In this document: piece by piece, positions 16,291 to 25,630 of the stretch
Position numbering within the stretch: the first letter of the stretch is position 1
Layout: the number at the start of each line of letters is the position of its first letter
Origin: Wolbachia endosymbiont (group B) of Hofmannophila pseudospretella
GTDB taxonomy: Bacteria > Pseudomonadota > Alphaproteobacteria > Rickettsiales > Anaplasmataceae
DNA: 64,000 bases
Reading direction: 5' to 3'
Assembly (NCBI RefSeq): GCF_964028515.1
Contig: NZ_OZ034788.1
Coordinates: forward strand, 496,001 to 560,000
Made by a program: the position numbers and the translations under genes
Notes under the pieces: generated by a model
What the model was told of the DNA's origin: nothing
What the model saw: the letters and a program-made list of their open reading frames with translations, nothing else
Databases searched by the model: none

Positions 16291-16899
16291 TTATAGATCT
16301 TTCAAACTTGGTTTTTCTTCTAATTTTTTAAGCATTTCTTTACTTAGTATTGATTTTATCTCTTCTACGCTTTTATCAAGATCATCGTTGACTATGACGT
16401 AATCATATTTATTACTTTTACTTATCTCTTTTTGGGCTTCGGATAATCTCCGCTCTATTTCGCTTACATCATCACTATTACGCTTTTGTAAACGTAGTCT
16501 AAGCTCTTCCATTGAGGGAGGAAGTATAAAAACACTTACAACTTTTTCTCTTAAGATTTCAAACAAATGGAATGCTCCTTGCCAATCTATATTCAGTAAA
16601 ACGCTTATTCCACTGCTCAGGTTTTGTTCTATAAAATCTTTTGGTATACCATAAAAATTCTCAAAAACTTTAGCATATTCAAGCATTTGACCAGCCTTAC
16701 ATAGTTCATGAAACTTTTCTTCAGTAACGAAAAAATAGTCTTTTCCATTTACTTCACCGGGACGAGGTTTGCGTGTAGTCATAGAAATAGACATAACTAA
16801 ATCAGTTGATTGCTCAAGTAATTTTTCTGATATAGTAGTTTTTCCAGCTCCAGAAGGAGAGGATAGAATCAGTAGTATGCCCTCATTTTTTACGGTCAT
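16291..16899 (-). CDS. gmk: guanylate kinase
   Basis: Gmk phosphorylates GMP to GDP with ATP. The P-loop SSPSGAGKTT is at about residues 13-22, followed by the GMP-binding TTRKPRPGEVNGKDYFFV and YGIPKDFIE. The lid-region block RLQKRNSDDVSEIERRL and the C-terminal YDYVIVNDDLDKSVEEI are also present. At 202 residues it is full length. It lies 35 bases upstream of the minus-strand pentapeptide gene's end, and about 245 bases of non-coding DNA separate it from the ankyrin gene. Confidence 0.96.
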   Translation of the reverse strand: MTVKNEGILLILSSPSGAGKTTISEKLLEQSTDLVMSISMTTRKPRPGEVNGKDYFFVTEEKFHELCKAGQMLEYAKVFENFYGIPKDFIEQNLSSGISVLLNIDWQGAFHLFEILREKVVSVFILPPSMEELRLRLQKRNSDDVSEIERRLSEAQKEISKSNKYDYVIVNDDLDKSVEEIKSILSKEMLKKLEEKPSLKDL

Positions 16900-16933
16900 T
16901 TTTCTTTATTTAACAAGTACATTATAGAGTTTT

Positions 16934-18700
16934 TTAAGACTTTATATTTTTTGAGTCAAAGTTTAAAAGGCTAGAGCCTTCTAAATTAGAATTTGATAAA
17001 TTGGCATCAACAAGAGAGGAATTATCAAAAATAGTATAACGTAAATCAGCTTTTTCAAGATTTGCCTTATTCAAATTAACGTTTACAAACTTTGCTCTGC
17101 TTAATATTGAATTAGAAAAAATAGCATTTTCTAAATTCATATCTTTAAACTCAAAGTAAGAATAATTTACATCAAATTTTTCACCCTGCGATATTTTCTC
17201 TTGCAGATCTTTAATTGAAGTTATAGCACTCTCTAGACCTGTAATTTTGCTCTGTCCCTGATTGTCAATCATAATTGAATTATCAAATTTGCAATCTGTT
17301 AAATAAGTATCAGCAATTGAACTTTTATATATGCTTGAAGAGAGGAAAGAGACATCACTCACTGTTGAATTACTCAAATTGCTAAGAAAAAAACTAGTCT
17401 TTCTAAAGGCATTGTCATAAAACACGGAGGATTTGAAATCACTTTCAATAAAGTTTGAATTAGTGACTTTTGACTTAGACCAGCTCGAATTATCAGCTAA
17501 TAATTTGAAGAATATTGAATTTTCTATCTCACTCGAATCCATATTATGGTGGGAAAGAGTACTATTATAAATTTGAGAGTCTTTAATTTTTGTCTTATAA
17601 ATTGAAGTTCTAGAAAGATCTGAATCTTCTATTTTTGCAGAGGTAAACAATGAATGATCAAAGAACGAACCACTCATGTCAGAATTCACAACTTTAGTAT
17701 TATGAAACTTTCCATGACAAATGTTAGCGTTATAGGTATTAACTTTATACAATTCACTAAAACTAAAATCAATATTAGATAAATCAGCATCCTGAAGGTC
17801 TGCTTCGAAAACATATGCATGTTTTATCTTGGAACCATTTAGTATAGATTTAATGAAGTTTGAATTATTCCCTTTCACATAGGAAATTTGTGAATTGATT
17901 AAATTGGCTTTTTCGAAATTACTATCAACTATAATGGAAGAGTTAAGAGAAGCGCTTGAAAGATTGCTACCTGTAAAATCCGATTTTTTTATTTCTGCGC
18001 CATATATGTTAGCATTTTTTAGTGAAGAAAATTGTATCTTGAGCTTGTGTGCATCCACTCCAAAGAAACTTGCATTGTCGAAATTATTCTTCTGCATAAC
18101 AGTATCGTTTATTTCACTATCACTAAAATTTATGTAGCTGGCACTTGAGTGTGATAAATTGGAGAAATTCATTTTTACATTCAAGAATTTTGCATGCAAA
18201 CCAATTATATTACGCATACTTACTTTGTTGAGATTAGAATTGATAAAATCAGCATAACTGATATTAGACTGATCAAATATGATATCTGTTAAACTTGTAG
18301 AAGCAAATTTTGAAAAACTTAAATTTGTGCCTTTTATTTTAACGCCATGTAAATTAGCATTGGAAAAATTAGCACCACGCAAATCAACATCGATAAAAGA
18401 CACATCTGATAAATCGGTGTTAGAAAAATCGGCACCAATTAAACTTACTCCATCAAAAATAGATTTGCTTAAATACAATTGACTAAAATTAGCACCATTT
18501 AAATTAGGACCAAAACCTTTCTTAAAATCTTGTGGTATGCCTGCTTTGTTGCACTGTACTAAAAATTTAGCAAAATCTTTTGTATTGTAAGATACGTATT
18601 TTACATCGTGCAGAGCACTTAAAAAATCATTGATTGCATCATCTCCATAGCATAAATGACCAACTAAAATTAATATCAAAAGTCTAATTATCTTTTGCAT
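16934..18700 (-). CDS. exported pentapeptide-repeat protein
   Basis: This 588-residue protein has an N-terminal signal peptide (KIIRLLILILVGHLCYG). From about residue 60 nearly the whole chain is pentapeptide-like repeats of the A(N/D)(L/F)xx type, such as GADFSNTDLSDVSFIDVDLR and ANLEKADLRYTIFDNSSL. Such repeats fold as a square right-handed beta helix. Its start overlaps the end of the upstream ankyrin gene by 17 bases, so the two are probably translated together. Some pentapeptide proteins mimic DNA, but the signal peptide argues for a periplasmic or secreted role here. Function unknown. Confidence 0.88.
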   Translation of the reverse strand: MQKIIRLLILILVGHLCYGDDAINDFLSALHDVKYVSYNTKDFAKFLVQCNKAGIPQDFKKGFGPNLNGANFSQLYLSKSIFDGVSLIGADFSNTDLSDVSFIDVDLRGANFSNANLHGVKIKGTNLSFSKFASTSLTDIIFDQSNISYADFINSNLNKVSMRNIIGLHAKFLNVKMNFSNLSHSSASYINFSDSEINDTVMQKNNFDNASFFGVDAHKLKIQFSSLKNANIYGAEIKKSDFTGSNLSSASLNSSIIVDSNFEKANLINSQISYVKGNNSNFIKSILNGSKIKHAYVFEADLQDADLSNIDFSFSELYKVNTYNANICHGKFHNTKVVNSDMSGSFFDHSLFTSAKIEDSDLSRTSIYKTKIKDSQIYNSTLSHHNMDSSEIENSIFFKLLADNSSWSKSKVTNSNFIESDFKSSVFYDNAFRKTSFFLSNLSNSTVSDVSFLSSSIYKSSIADTYLTDCKFDNSIMIDNQGQSKITGLESAITSIKDLQEKISQGEKFDVNYSYFEFKDMNLENAIFSNSILSRAKFVNVNLNKANLEKADLRYTIFDNSSLVDANLSNSNLEGSSLLNFDSKNIKS

Positions 18701-19718
18701 CGCAGGTACTTTCTTTTGTTTTTATAGCAAAGTTATACATCTCTGAGTCTTCTTCATTGTTTATTTCTTTATCCTCTAAAAGGTATGGCATCATTTCAGC
18801 AATTGCATTTATTATATCGATCTGCTTTTTCTCAATTGCTATGTCAATAGGGGACTTAAAATTATTATCAACTACTCTAGGATCAGCACCTTGTAATAAG
18901 AGAAAGCGAACTGTGTCTATTTGACCTTGTTTCACTGCATAAATTAGAGGAGTATCACCCAATTTATTTCTAAATCTTAGTATTTCTTGAATTGTTAATC
19001 CAATTTTTTCTAGCTTATTTATTACTCCTCTTAGACAAATTAAGTTGCCCTTCTTGATGCAGTAAAAAAATTGCTTACTGTAATCATCAGTAAATATAGT
19101 TTTAGGAAGGTGCTCATTTAGGCTATCATATTGTCTTTTATATATAGACTTGCTTTTATGGTTCCATTCTTTTTTTATTTCTTTGTTTAGCTTTGTCCAT
19201 TTTTCGCTTTCTTCATTTTCTTTGTTCACAGGTGTTATATTGTCAGGCTGTTCTTCTTTCTTTTTCTCTGTTAATTGGCTTGTTGAAGGTTCGGTGTCTT
19301 TTTTGCTAATCTCCTCTTCAGGCTGTAGGTTTGTTTGATTATTGTGACTGATTTTCTTCTCTTCAGGTTCTTCTTTTTTTTCTTCTGATAAAGGACTTGT
19401 TAGAGCTTTGGTATCTTTTATATTAGTCCCCTCTTCAGGCTGTAGGTTTGTTTGTATATTTTCATTACTTGAAGCTACTTCTTCATTGATTACATTTTGG
19501 GTTGTGCTTTCTTTTGGCTCGCTGGAAGGTATTTCGACTACATTTGTTGAGTCTGTGCTTTCTTTTAGTTCGCTCAGAAGCGGAGAAGTTTTTTCAGCAT
19601 CAGTATCGCTTTTCGATACGTTTTCTTGATTTATATTTTCTTCAGGTTGCTCTATAGCAAACAGGTTAGATAATAAAAATATAGCAACTAATAGTATGAA
19701 ATATAAGGTATTCTTCAT
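18684..19718 (-). CDS. exported ankyrin-repeat protein with acidic low-complexity region
   Basis: This 344-residue protein has a clear signal peptide (NTLYFILLVAIFLLSNLFA). Residues ~30-180 are Glu/Lys/Ser/Thr-rich and contain a degenerate tandem repeat of about 45 residues (NLQPEEGTNIKDTKALTSPL against NLQPEEEISKKDTEPSTSQL). The C-terminal half has two to three ankyrin repeats (GDTPLIYAVKQGQIDTVRFL, then KSPIDIAIEKKQIDIINAI). It overlaps the pentapeptide gene by 17 bases. The pair looks like a two-gene operon of exported proteins. Confidence 0.85.
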   Translation of the reverse strand: MKNTLYFILLVAIFLLSNLFAIEQPEENINQENVSKSDTDAEKTSPLLSELKESTDSTNVVEIPSSEPKESTTQNVINEEVASSNENIQTNLQPEEGTNIKDTKALTSPLSEEKKEEPEEKKISHNNQTNLQPEEEISKKDTEPSTSQLTEKKKEEQPDNITPVNKENEESEKWTKLNKEIKKEWNHKSKSIYKRQYDSLNEHLPKTIFTDDYSKQFFYCIKKGNLICLRGVINKLEKIGLTIQEILRFRNKLGDTPLIYAVKQGQIDTVRFLLLQGADPRVVDNNFKSPIDIAIEKKQIDIINAIAEMMPYLLEDKEINNEEDSEMYNFAIKTKESTCDAKDN

Positions 19719-19911
19719 AAATATTATGATTAATTAAAATGATACTATAATCAAATGATTAATCTACAGTAAAAAATGCCTTAAGGTTTTATTTATAAAA
19801 AACATTTGTATTACCTTTTCTATACGAGTGTAATTTTGCAAAGACTGAATATCAAAGTTTTCCCCATTCATTTAGGTTTTACCTTAAATTGTCATTTGAT
19901 ACCAAAATCCA

Positions 19912-20325
19912 TTACTGACCGAACAAATAAGAAACATTACAAACTCGTTTAATAGTAGTACTGGAAATATTGACAATAAAATTACACAAAACATCTTCAA
20001 GTAAACCTATGGTATCGTAGATACTATTGCGTAAAGTATTGTATTTGATATATTGCCACAACCTTTCAACAGGATTCAGTTCCGGTGAATAAGGAGGCAA
20101 GTATATGATGGTAATGTTTTCCTGAATTTTCAAACTTTTTGATCTATGCCAACTTGCACAATCCATTACAAGAAAGGCTTCTTTCGTGCCTAAATCTTTC
20201 GACATCTGCTCCAGAAATATATTCATACAATCAGTGTTTACATATGGAGCAAGTAGGCTAATTTTCTTACCACTTCTTGGATTTACCGCACTGTAGATAT
20301 AGAAATTTTGTCTACCAATTTTCAT
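19912..20325 (-). CDS. IS630 transposase, C-terminal DDE frame (copy 3)
   Basis: Identical in protein sequence to the frames at 4974-5387 and 6120-6533 (Asp in LVMDCASWH, Glu in NPVERLW). The frame is open upstream to about 20398, where the first catalytic Asp (FFDESRFG) is coded, so the real product is likely a frameshift fusion. Confidence 0.9.
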   Translation of the reverse strand: MKIGRQNFYIYSAVNPRSGKKISLLAPYVNTDCMNIFLEQMSKDLGTKEAFLVMDCASWHRSKSLKIQENITIIYLPPYSPELNPVERLWQYIKYNTLRNSIYDTIGLLEDVLCNFIVNISSTTIKRVCNVSYLFGQ

Positions 20326-20398
20326 TTTAACCTGTGTTCTGACCCCTTTTTTAAACCATCCGTGTCCGATTTTTGAATGAGTTCCAAATCGTGATTCA

Positions 20399-20917
20399 TC
20401 AAAAAAATACCTCCTTTTCAGGGTGGGAATTGACTATTTTATTGAAGTATTTTTTAAACTCTTCTTGCTTGTTTTTATCTTGTTTATGGTGAATTGGCCT
20501 CGGTGTTATGTAAGAAAACTTCATCCTTTGTATCTCACGGTGCACTGTTGATTTGCTAATGTTTAGGCCAAATTCCTCTGAGATTTTTATTTGCACTTCC
20601 TTAATAGTAATATTTGGATTTCTTTCTACCCATATTTCAATTTGCTCACGTTGATTTTTGTTTAATTTGCTTTTTCTTCGCCGCTGAGACGGGGAAAATA
20701 ATCTTTCTACTCTACCAAATTTTAGATGCTTTATCCATTCAGTCAAAGCAGTCCTTGAAATTTTACATATTCTTGCCACAGCGCTTATACTACTTTCTTT
20801 TCCTGCTATCACCGCTTGTAACTTTTTTGAAACATATGCGTTATTTCTGACCTTTTTTAACATTTCTTTCGCCAAATTTACAACTTTTTCGTCTAATAGT
20901 TTTGACCTTAATGCCAT
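20399..20917 (-). CDS. IS630 transposase, N-terminal helix-turn-helix frame (copy 3)
   Basis: 172 residues, identical to the frame at 6607-7125, with the same helix-turn-helix and the same T7 slippery run at its end. The start ATG is preceded by 'agagaggtataa', a usable Shine-Dalgarno. Confidence 0.9.
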   Translation of the reverse strand: MALRSKLLDEKVVNLAKEMLKKVRNNAYVSKKLQAVIAGKESSISAVARICKISRTALTEWIKHLKFGRVERLFSPSQRRRKSKLNKNQREQIEIWVERNPNITIKEVQIKISEEFGLNISKSTVHREIQRMKFSYITPRPIHHKQDKNKQEEFKKYFNKIVNSHPEKEVFF

Positions 20918-21004
20918 TTATACCTCTCTATTTTATCTACTTTAGTATCACTTCTTTCCCATTATTGTCTATCTGTTCTTTATATAGTGGGAATTGGTAT
21001 GAGT

Positions 21005-21215
21005 AGTTGACACTGGCTTTTTTCTGGATTCCAGCGTCACGCGCTGGAATTACACCTTCATAATGTTATTCCATTTCTCTTGTCATCCCAGTACTTGATA
21101 CTGGGATCCAGAGGACTGACCAGGTAATAAGAACTGGTCACGCGCTGGAATGATAAAGGAGGAAGTGCTGGTTTGAAATTAAATTTTCTGGACTTTAGTG
21201 TCACGCATTGACCCT
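21005..21215. repeat. palindromic repeat cluster between genes
   Basis: Several nested hairpins lie directly beside IS630 copy 3: 'ttccagcgtcacgcgctgga' (CCAGCG/CGCTGG), 'cccagtacttgatactggga' (CCCAGTA/TACTGGG), and 'ctggtcacgcgctggaatga'. The region 21000-21500 holds this cluster and the leader-like module below, and no gene that I can see. Confidence 0.65.
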
Positions 21216-21321
21216 ATAGTTTTCTTTTCTCGTCTACCTGATTCTCTCACTCTGCTGAACGGATATAAATTACTTGACACATTTTGTAGTTTGATTATTA
21301 TTAGTGAAAATGAGGGTATTT

Positions 21322-21488
21322 TAGAGCTCGAAATTCACCTTATTCAAGTCTGCAGACTTTTCAACTAATCTCTCAATAAAAAAATATAGCACAGTCTACT
21401 TCAGTGCATACTTAATTTCTGTCATGAGGTGTGTTATATTTTTCTAAATCGTTTTTTATAGGAGGGTCATTATGTCTAAAATTCCTTA
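21322..21488 (+). repeat. leader-like repeat module, copy B (partner at 7695-7850)
   Basis: The plus strand runs from GAGCTC through TCTGCAGACTTTTC and TCTCAATAAAAAAA to the SD and start AGGAGGGTCATTATG, opening the frame MSKIP-stop. It shares block order and most bases with the minus-strand module at 7695-7850. The strong ribosome-binding site followed by an immediately closed frame suggests a truncated gene start or a short leader peptide. Confidence 0.55.
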
Positions 21489-21500
21489 AAATTAATTAAT

Positions 21501-22388
21501 TTAAACATTTATTAAATAGTGCAGTACTGCCTTACGCGTTGCTAATCCAAACTTTACTTGTTGTAAAATGACACAATCTGCTACATCATTGCTAATCTCA
21601 ATACCTCTGTTTATTGGTCCTGGGTGCATAACAATTGCATCGGGTTTTGCATGCGATAGTTTTTGTGCATCAAGTCCATACAAATGAAAATATTCTTTTT
21701 CTGAAGAATTATTATTCATGCGCTCTTTCTGCAACCTCAAGAGCATAATTACATCAGCATTCTTTATACCTTCAGTTAATGAATAATGAAGTGAATCTAC
21801 TTCAGAAAAATGCTTACACATCAAAGCTGGTGGTGCAATTAAGCTTATTTTTGCTCCAAACATTTTTAGCAATCTTATATTTGATCTTGCAACTCTACTG
21901 TGCAAAATATCTCCACATATCACAATTTTGAGGTTTTTTATTTGCTTTTTATAATTGATAATTACAAGATAATCTGCAAGAGCTTGAGTTGGATGTTCAC
22001 TGCTTCCATCGCCTGCGTTGATTAGCGAGCAGTTAACATACTTTGTCAGTGTATTAATGATACCACTACTTTTATGCCTGGTTATTATAGAGTCAGGGTT
22101 CATTGCATTTAGTGTTTTTATCATATCTTTTAGATCTTCCCCTTTGTTAATAGAAGAAGATTTTATTGGTAAAGTTATAACATTTGCTCCAAGGCTTTTT
22201 GCTGCTATTTCAAAAGATGCGAGCGTACGTGTTGAATCTTCAAAGAATAGGTTTATGACTATTTTATTTTTCAGAACATGACTATTTTCAACTTTTTCTT
22301 CAAGGTATTGGTTGGCTAATTTAGTTATATTTTCTACATCACCGATTGTGAGGTCTGAGATATTTAATAAATTCCTTCTCTTGTCCAT
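21501..22388 (-). CDS. pyrB: aspartate carbamoyltransferase, catalytic chain
   Basis: PyrB condenses carbamoyl phosphate with aspartate, the committed step of pyrimidine synthesis. The carbamoyl-phosphate loop FFEDSTRTLASFE has STRT at residues 52-55. GDGSSEHPTQALADY and the C-terminal HPGPINRGIEI follow. 295 residues is the normal length of a catalytic chain. No regulatory chain gene is adjacent. The start is the ATG at 22388, with 'aggagc' about 7 bases upstream. Non-coding repeats lie downstream. Confidence 0.95.
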   Translation of the reverse strand: MDKRRNLLNISDLTIGDVENITKLANQYLEEKVENSHVLKNKIVINLFFEDSTRTLASFEIAAKSLGANVITLPIKSSSINKGEDLKDMIKTLNAMNPDSIITRHKSSGIINTLTKYVNCSLINAGDGSSEHPTQALADYLVIINYKKQIKNLKIVICGDILHSRVARSNIRLLKMFGAKISLIAPPALMCKHFSEVDSLHYSLTEGIKNADVIMLLRLQKERMNNNSSEKEYFHLYGLDAQKLSHAKPDAIVMHPGPINRGIEISNDVADCVILQQVKFGLATRKAVLHYLINV

Positions 22389-22468
22389 AGCTCCTTTTTT
22401 GAGCTTATTCTACTTTCTTAATTTCAATTACACAACTGTAAAGTAAAGTAGAAGGAAGCTATAAAATT

Positions 22469-23485
22469 TTATTTCCACTTACATTCATCTGCTATCATAA
22501 CAGCCTCAAAGAGGTGCTTTTCAAGCTCACTTATAGGTAGATCATTTTGTGGATAATTCCCCCAAGATTTTAATACATCAGAAGTTTCAATACCTTCAAC
22601 AATGGGATATTCTTGATTTTTTTTAGCATATAATTCTTGAGCTTTTTTACTTACAAAAAATTCCAATAAAGCTATAGCATTTTCTCTATTTTTTGCGTTT
22701 TTTGTTACTGCTGCACCACTAAGATTCACCATTACACCATCATTAGGAAAGAAAGCTCCTAACTTTTCTGTGATATTCTTTTTATTTTCTGATGAAAGGA
22801 TTCTTGCAAAGTAGTAGCTGTTTACTATTGCAACATTGCCTTCACCAGCGGCTACAGCATAAATTTGATCTGTATCACCACCGCTTGGTTTTCTTGCCAT
22901 GTTGCTTACAATTCCACTCACCCATTCTTTTGTTTTTTCAAAACCATTTTTTGCAATCATAAAAGCGATCAATGATCGATTATATGGACTTGTGGAAGAG
23001 CGTACTAATATTTTCCCTTTCCATTTTTCATCCGCTAAATCTTCATAAGTACTTAATTCCTTAGGATCTACTGATTCTTTATTATAAACCAATATTCTAG
23101 CTCTTTTTGTTAGACCAAACCAATAATCTTCATTATCTCTAAATTTTGCAGGTATGGAATTTTTTAGAGTCTCTGAATCCACTCGAGATAAGAGCCCTCT
23201 TTTTTTCGCTAAAATCAAATTTACCGCATCTGCAGTTAAAAACAAATCAGCTTCACCACCATTTTCCATGCGTGAAAGCAATTGAGAATAATCGTCAATG
23301 ATATAACGTACCTTGATACCGGTATTTTTTGTAAATTCATCAAATAAACTATGTACTAATTCTTCTTTACGTGATGAATAAACGTTTACTACTTGTGAAT
23401 CATCAGTTCCGCTATTTTTATATAGAAAATTAACGACTATCAATATAAATGCCGCTAAAGGTATAAATACTAAAGCTTTTTTCAT
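22469..23485 (-). CDS. fbpA: iron(III) ABC transporter, periplasmic substrate-binding protein
   Basis: This 338-residue protein of the FbpA/AfuA class opens with a signal-anchor-like segment (KKALVFIPLAAFILIVVNFL). The mature part begins VVNVYSSRKEELVHSLFDEF, then TGIKVRYIIDDYSQLLSRM, with later blocks SSTSPYNRSLIAFMI, AIVNSYYFARI and MVNLSGAAVTKNAKN. The Tyr pair of SYYFAR is where FbpA proteins bind iron. I use the ATG at 23485 rather than a TTG two codons earlier. No permease or ATPase gene is adjacent. Confidence 0.88.
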   Translation of the reverse strand: MKKALVFIPLAAFILIVVNFLYKNSGTDDSQVVNVYSSRKEELVHSLFDEFTKNTGIKVRYIIDDYSQLLSRMENGGEADLFLTADAVNLILAKKRGLLSRVDSETLKNSIPAKFRDNEDYWFGLTKRARILVYNKESVDPKELSTYEDLADEKWKGKILVRSSTSPYNRSLIAFMIAKNGFEKTKEWVSGIVSNMARKPSGGDTDQIYAVAAGEGNVAIVNSYYFARILSSENKKNITEKLGAFFPNDGVMVNLSGAAVTKNAKNRENAIALLEFFVSKKAQELYAKKNQEYPIVEGIETSDVLKSWGNYPQNDLPISELEKHLFEAVMIADECKWK

Positions 23486-23574
23486 AAACAAACCCCTTTA
23501 GCTTAAGGTACTCAAATAGCGAGGCCTTAGCAAGTATAAAAATTCCAATCAATGGACATTGTAGGAGATTTATT

Positions 23575-25539
23575 TCATTCACTTATACTATAGATAGCAT
23601 CCTTACAATTGTGAGATTGAACTACAACCTGCTCAAGCGTTAAACTGCTGCGTTTAGCGTCTTTGCTATGATTTTCTCCAAGAACGTTTGTTCTTTCTTG
23701 TTTTATTTCCTCAATGAATTTCTCGTTAATATTTTGGGGATCAATCGTTTCTTCAGAATATACAAGATTAGTGCAATTTGTTTTTCTATAGTAATGCACG
23801 CCAAGATACACAGCTAGTAATGCAAATATACCTAAGCCTATAAGTGGTAATAATCTTATATTATTGGTCAAAGGGTTTTGGTAAAATGTTTGTATATTAT
23901 TAACACCACCTTCTGCATAAAGAAATGAAGGGAGCGCTATATTTGCAGCAACTACACCAGTTAATAATGCAGTAAATAGTGGCCTATTATTAATTACGGA
24001 CTCTATTTTATTAGTTTTACTGATTACTTTTTCATCAATATTGACGAAGCCTTTTTTAGATTCCCAAGCATTAAGCACAAAATTTGAATGAGTGCCGTTG
24101 CTATACTTCAGCCTTACAGACTTTATAACTTTACCTTCTGGCTGGTGTCTAAAAACATTGTCTAAAACTTCATCTGCATTTTTTCCTTGAGTTTGATATT
24201 CTTTGGTATTTACAAACTGTTTTATTCCAAGCAGCATTGGGCTAATTGCAAACAATGAAGCAACTGCAATAATCGGTACGACGGTATAGAGTGGACTGTT
24301 TGTAAAGAACGTAATAAATTTTGCTTTATCTTGTAAATATACTAAAGCTGTAGATGTGCTAAGCACGATAGCGGCCGCACCAAAAATTACAACGCCTTTC
24401 TGCTGCATGGCGTACTGCGCTTTGGGCCAGAATCTGTTTTTTTGCAGTTTAAATTTGTTATCTGTATCAGATTTACTATCTGAGATAAAAGAATTTTCAG
24501 AGCCATCTGTCTTATATGATGGTGGAGAAGTTAAATATGTACTGCTACTCAATTTTCTGTTTAACTGTGATGATGAGTTATTGGGATTGGGGACATCAAA
24601 ATTATCATCTGAACTATTTTCTATAGTTGTATAAATAGTACTTTCTGAATTAAGTTTATTCGATTTAATCCATTCTTTTACTTCATCTAAATAATCACCA
24701 CCCGCTGCTTTGTCTGTTGTTTGTTCACCAGATACATTAATCCCCTTTAATGTGATATTTTTTAATTCTTTTTCACTGACATCAACTTCCGCTATTTTTT
24801 GATCTATATTTTCTAAGAGGCTATTCATATCTTTTTCTAGTAATTCCTGTATGTTTCTACAAAAGTCATCAGCAGGATTAGTGTTCCGAATATTACCATC
24901 AACTAACATTACTTTTTGCGGTAACATATCTTTGTCTTTTTTATATGCTTTTAAAAGATATAAAACACATAGGTGTTTTCCGATTTGTGGATCTTGAGGC
25001 TTATCAATTGTTTTTTGATCTCCAATTCGTGAAGTTTGACGCTTAGTTATTCCTTTAAATACTTTGATGATTTGTGTCTGCTCTTCTGTTAAATCTAAAT
25101 GATTTTTTACTATATATTCTATTGCTTTGGGGTATGTAGGTGATACAACGGCAACTTCTACTCCGCTTGAAAGTGCAGATTCTAATACAGACTTTAACTT
25201 TTCTTTATTTTTAATTCCTGAGTTTTGTAAAAATTCTTTTATTTTTTCGTCAGTTAATGCATTTTCTTTGCCTGAACCATAATCACTATAATTTTTGGAT
25301 GCAAATTGATTGCAAATGGGACTCTCGACAATTGTTTGATTAAAATCAAATATTAATAGTGCGCTATTGCTTGCGAGTATATTTGAGATAATTTTCTCTA
25401 CTTTTTCAGGTGGTAATGGATTTTTGCCATTTTGTTTTGAAGTGCTTGTTCCGGGAGTTGGTATTGGTGAAGTTGCTGCACCATTTTCATTAACTGCTGT
25501 ATGAGAAAGCGGTGTGACGTTCTTTTCATTCCCAGGCAT
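23575..25539 (-). CDS. HAD-like domain membrane protein
   Basis: In this 654-residue protein, residues ~48-225 resemble a haloacid-dehalogenase fold. Motif I is LLIFDFNQT (about 62-69), a motif II-like VAVVSPTYPKA (about 129-139) follows, and motif III/IV-like VMLVDGNIRNTNPADD (about 210-225). Motif I has Asn (DFN) where phosphatases usually have a second Asp, so activity is uncertain. A Ser/Asn-rich linker leads to four hydrophobic spans at about 378-400, 415-437, 519-542 and 560-580, and a charged tail. No signal peptide. I know no named family; function unknown. Confidence 0.72.
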   Translation of the reverse strand: MPGNEKNVTPLSHTAVNENGAATSPIPTPGTSTSKQNGKNPLPPEKVEKIISNILASNSALLIFDFNQTIVESPICNQFASKNYSDYGSGKENALTDEKIKEFLQNSGIKNKEKLKSVLESALSSGVEVAVVSPTYPKAIEYIVKNHLDLTEEQTQIIKVFKGITKRQTSRIGDQKTIDKPQDPQIGKHLCVLYLLKAYKKDKDMLPQKVMLVDGNIRNTNPADDFCRNIQELLEKDMNSLLENIDQKIAEVDVSEKELKNITLKGINVSGEQTTDKAAGGDYLDEVKEWIKSNKLNSESTIYTTIENSSDDNFDVPNPNNSSSQLNRKLSSSTYLTSPPSYKTDGSENSFISDSKSDTDNKFKLQKNRFWPKAQYAMQQKGVVIFGAAAIVLSTSTALVYLQDKAKFITFFTNSPLYTVVPIIAVASLFAISPMLLGIKQFVNTKEYQTQGKNADEVLDNVFRHQPEGKVIKSVRLKYSNGTHSNFVLNAWESKKGFVNIDEKVISKTNKIESVINNRPLFTALLTGVVAANIALPSFLYAEGGVNNIQTFYQNPLTNNIRLLPLIGLGIFALLAVYLGVHYYRKTNCTNLVYSEETIDPQNINEKFIEEIKQERTNVLGENHSKDAKRSSLTLEQVVVQSHNCKDAIYSISE

Positions 25540-25630
25540 ATTTGCTCCAAAATTAATTACAATGTTACATTAATTACTCTGTATTTACTAAGATATGGTA
25601 AATACTAATTTAAAGATAAATATGAAGAAT

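Larger units (their letters stand above)
19902..20997 (-). mobile_element. IS630-family insertion sequence, copy 3
   Basis: This 1096-bp intact copy is flanked by TA at 19900-19901 and 20998-20999. It sits between genes, upstream of the exported ankyrin/pentapeptide pair, in the same orientation as copy 2. Its ends and both encoded frames are the same as those of copy 2. Confidence 0.92.
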
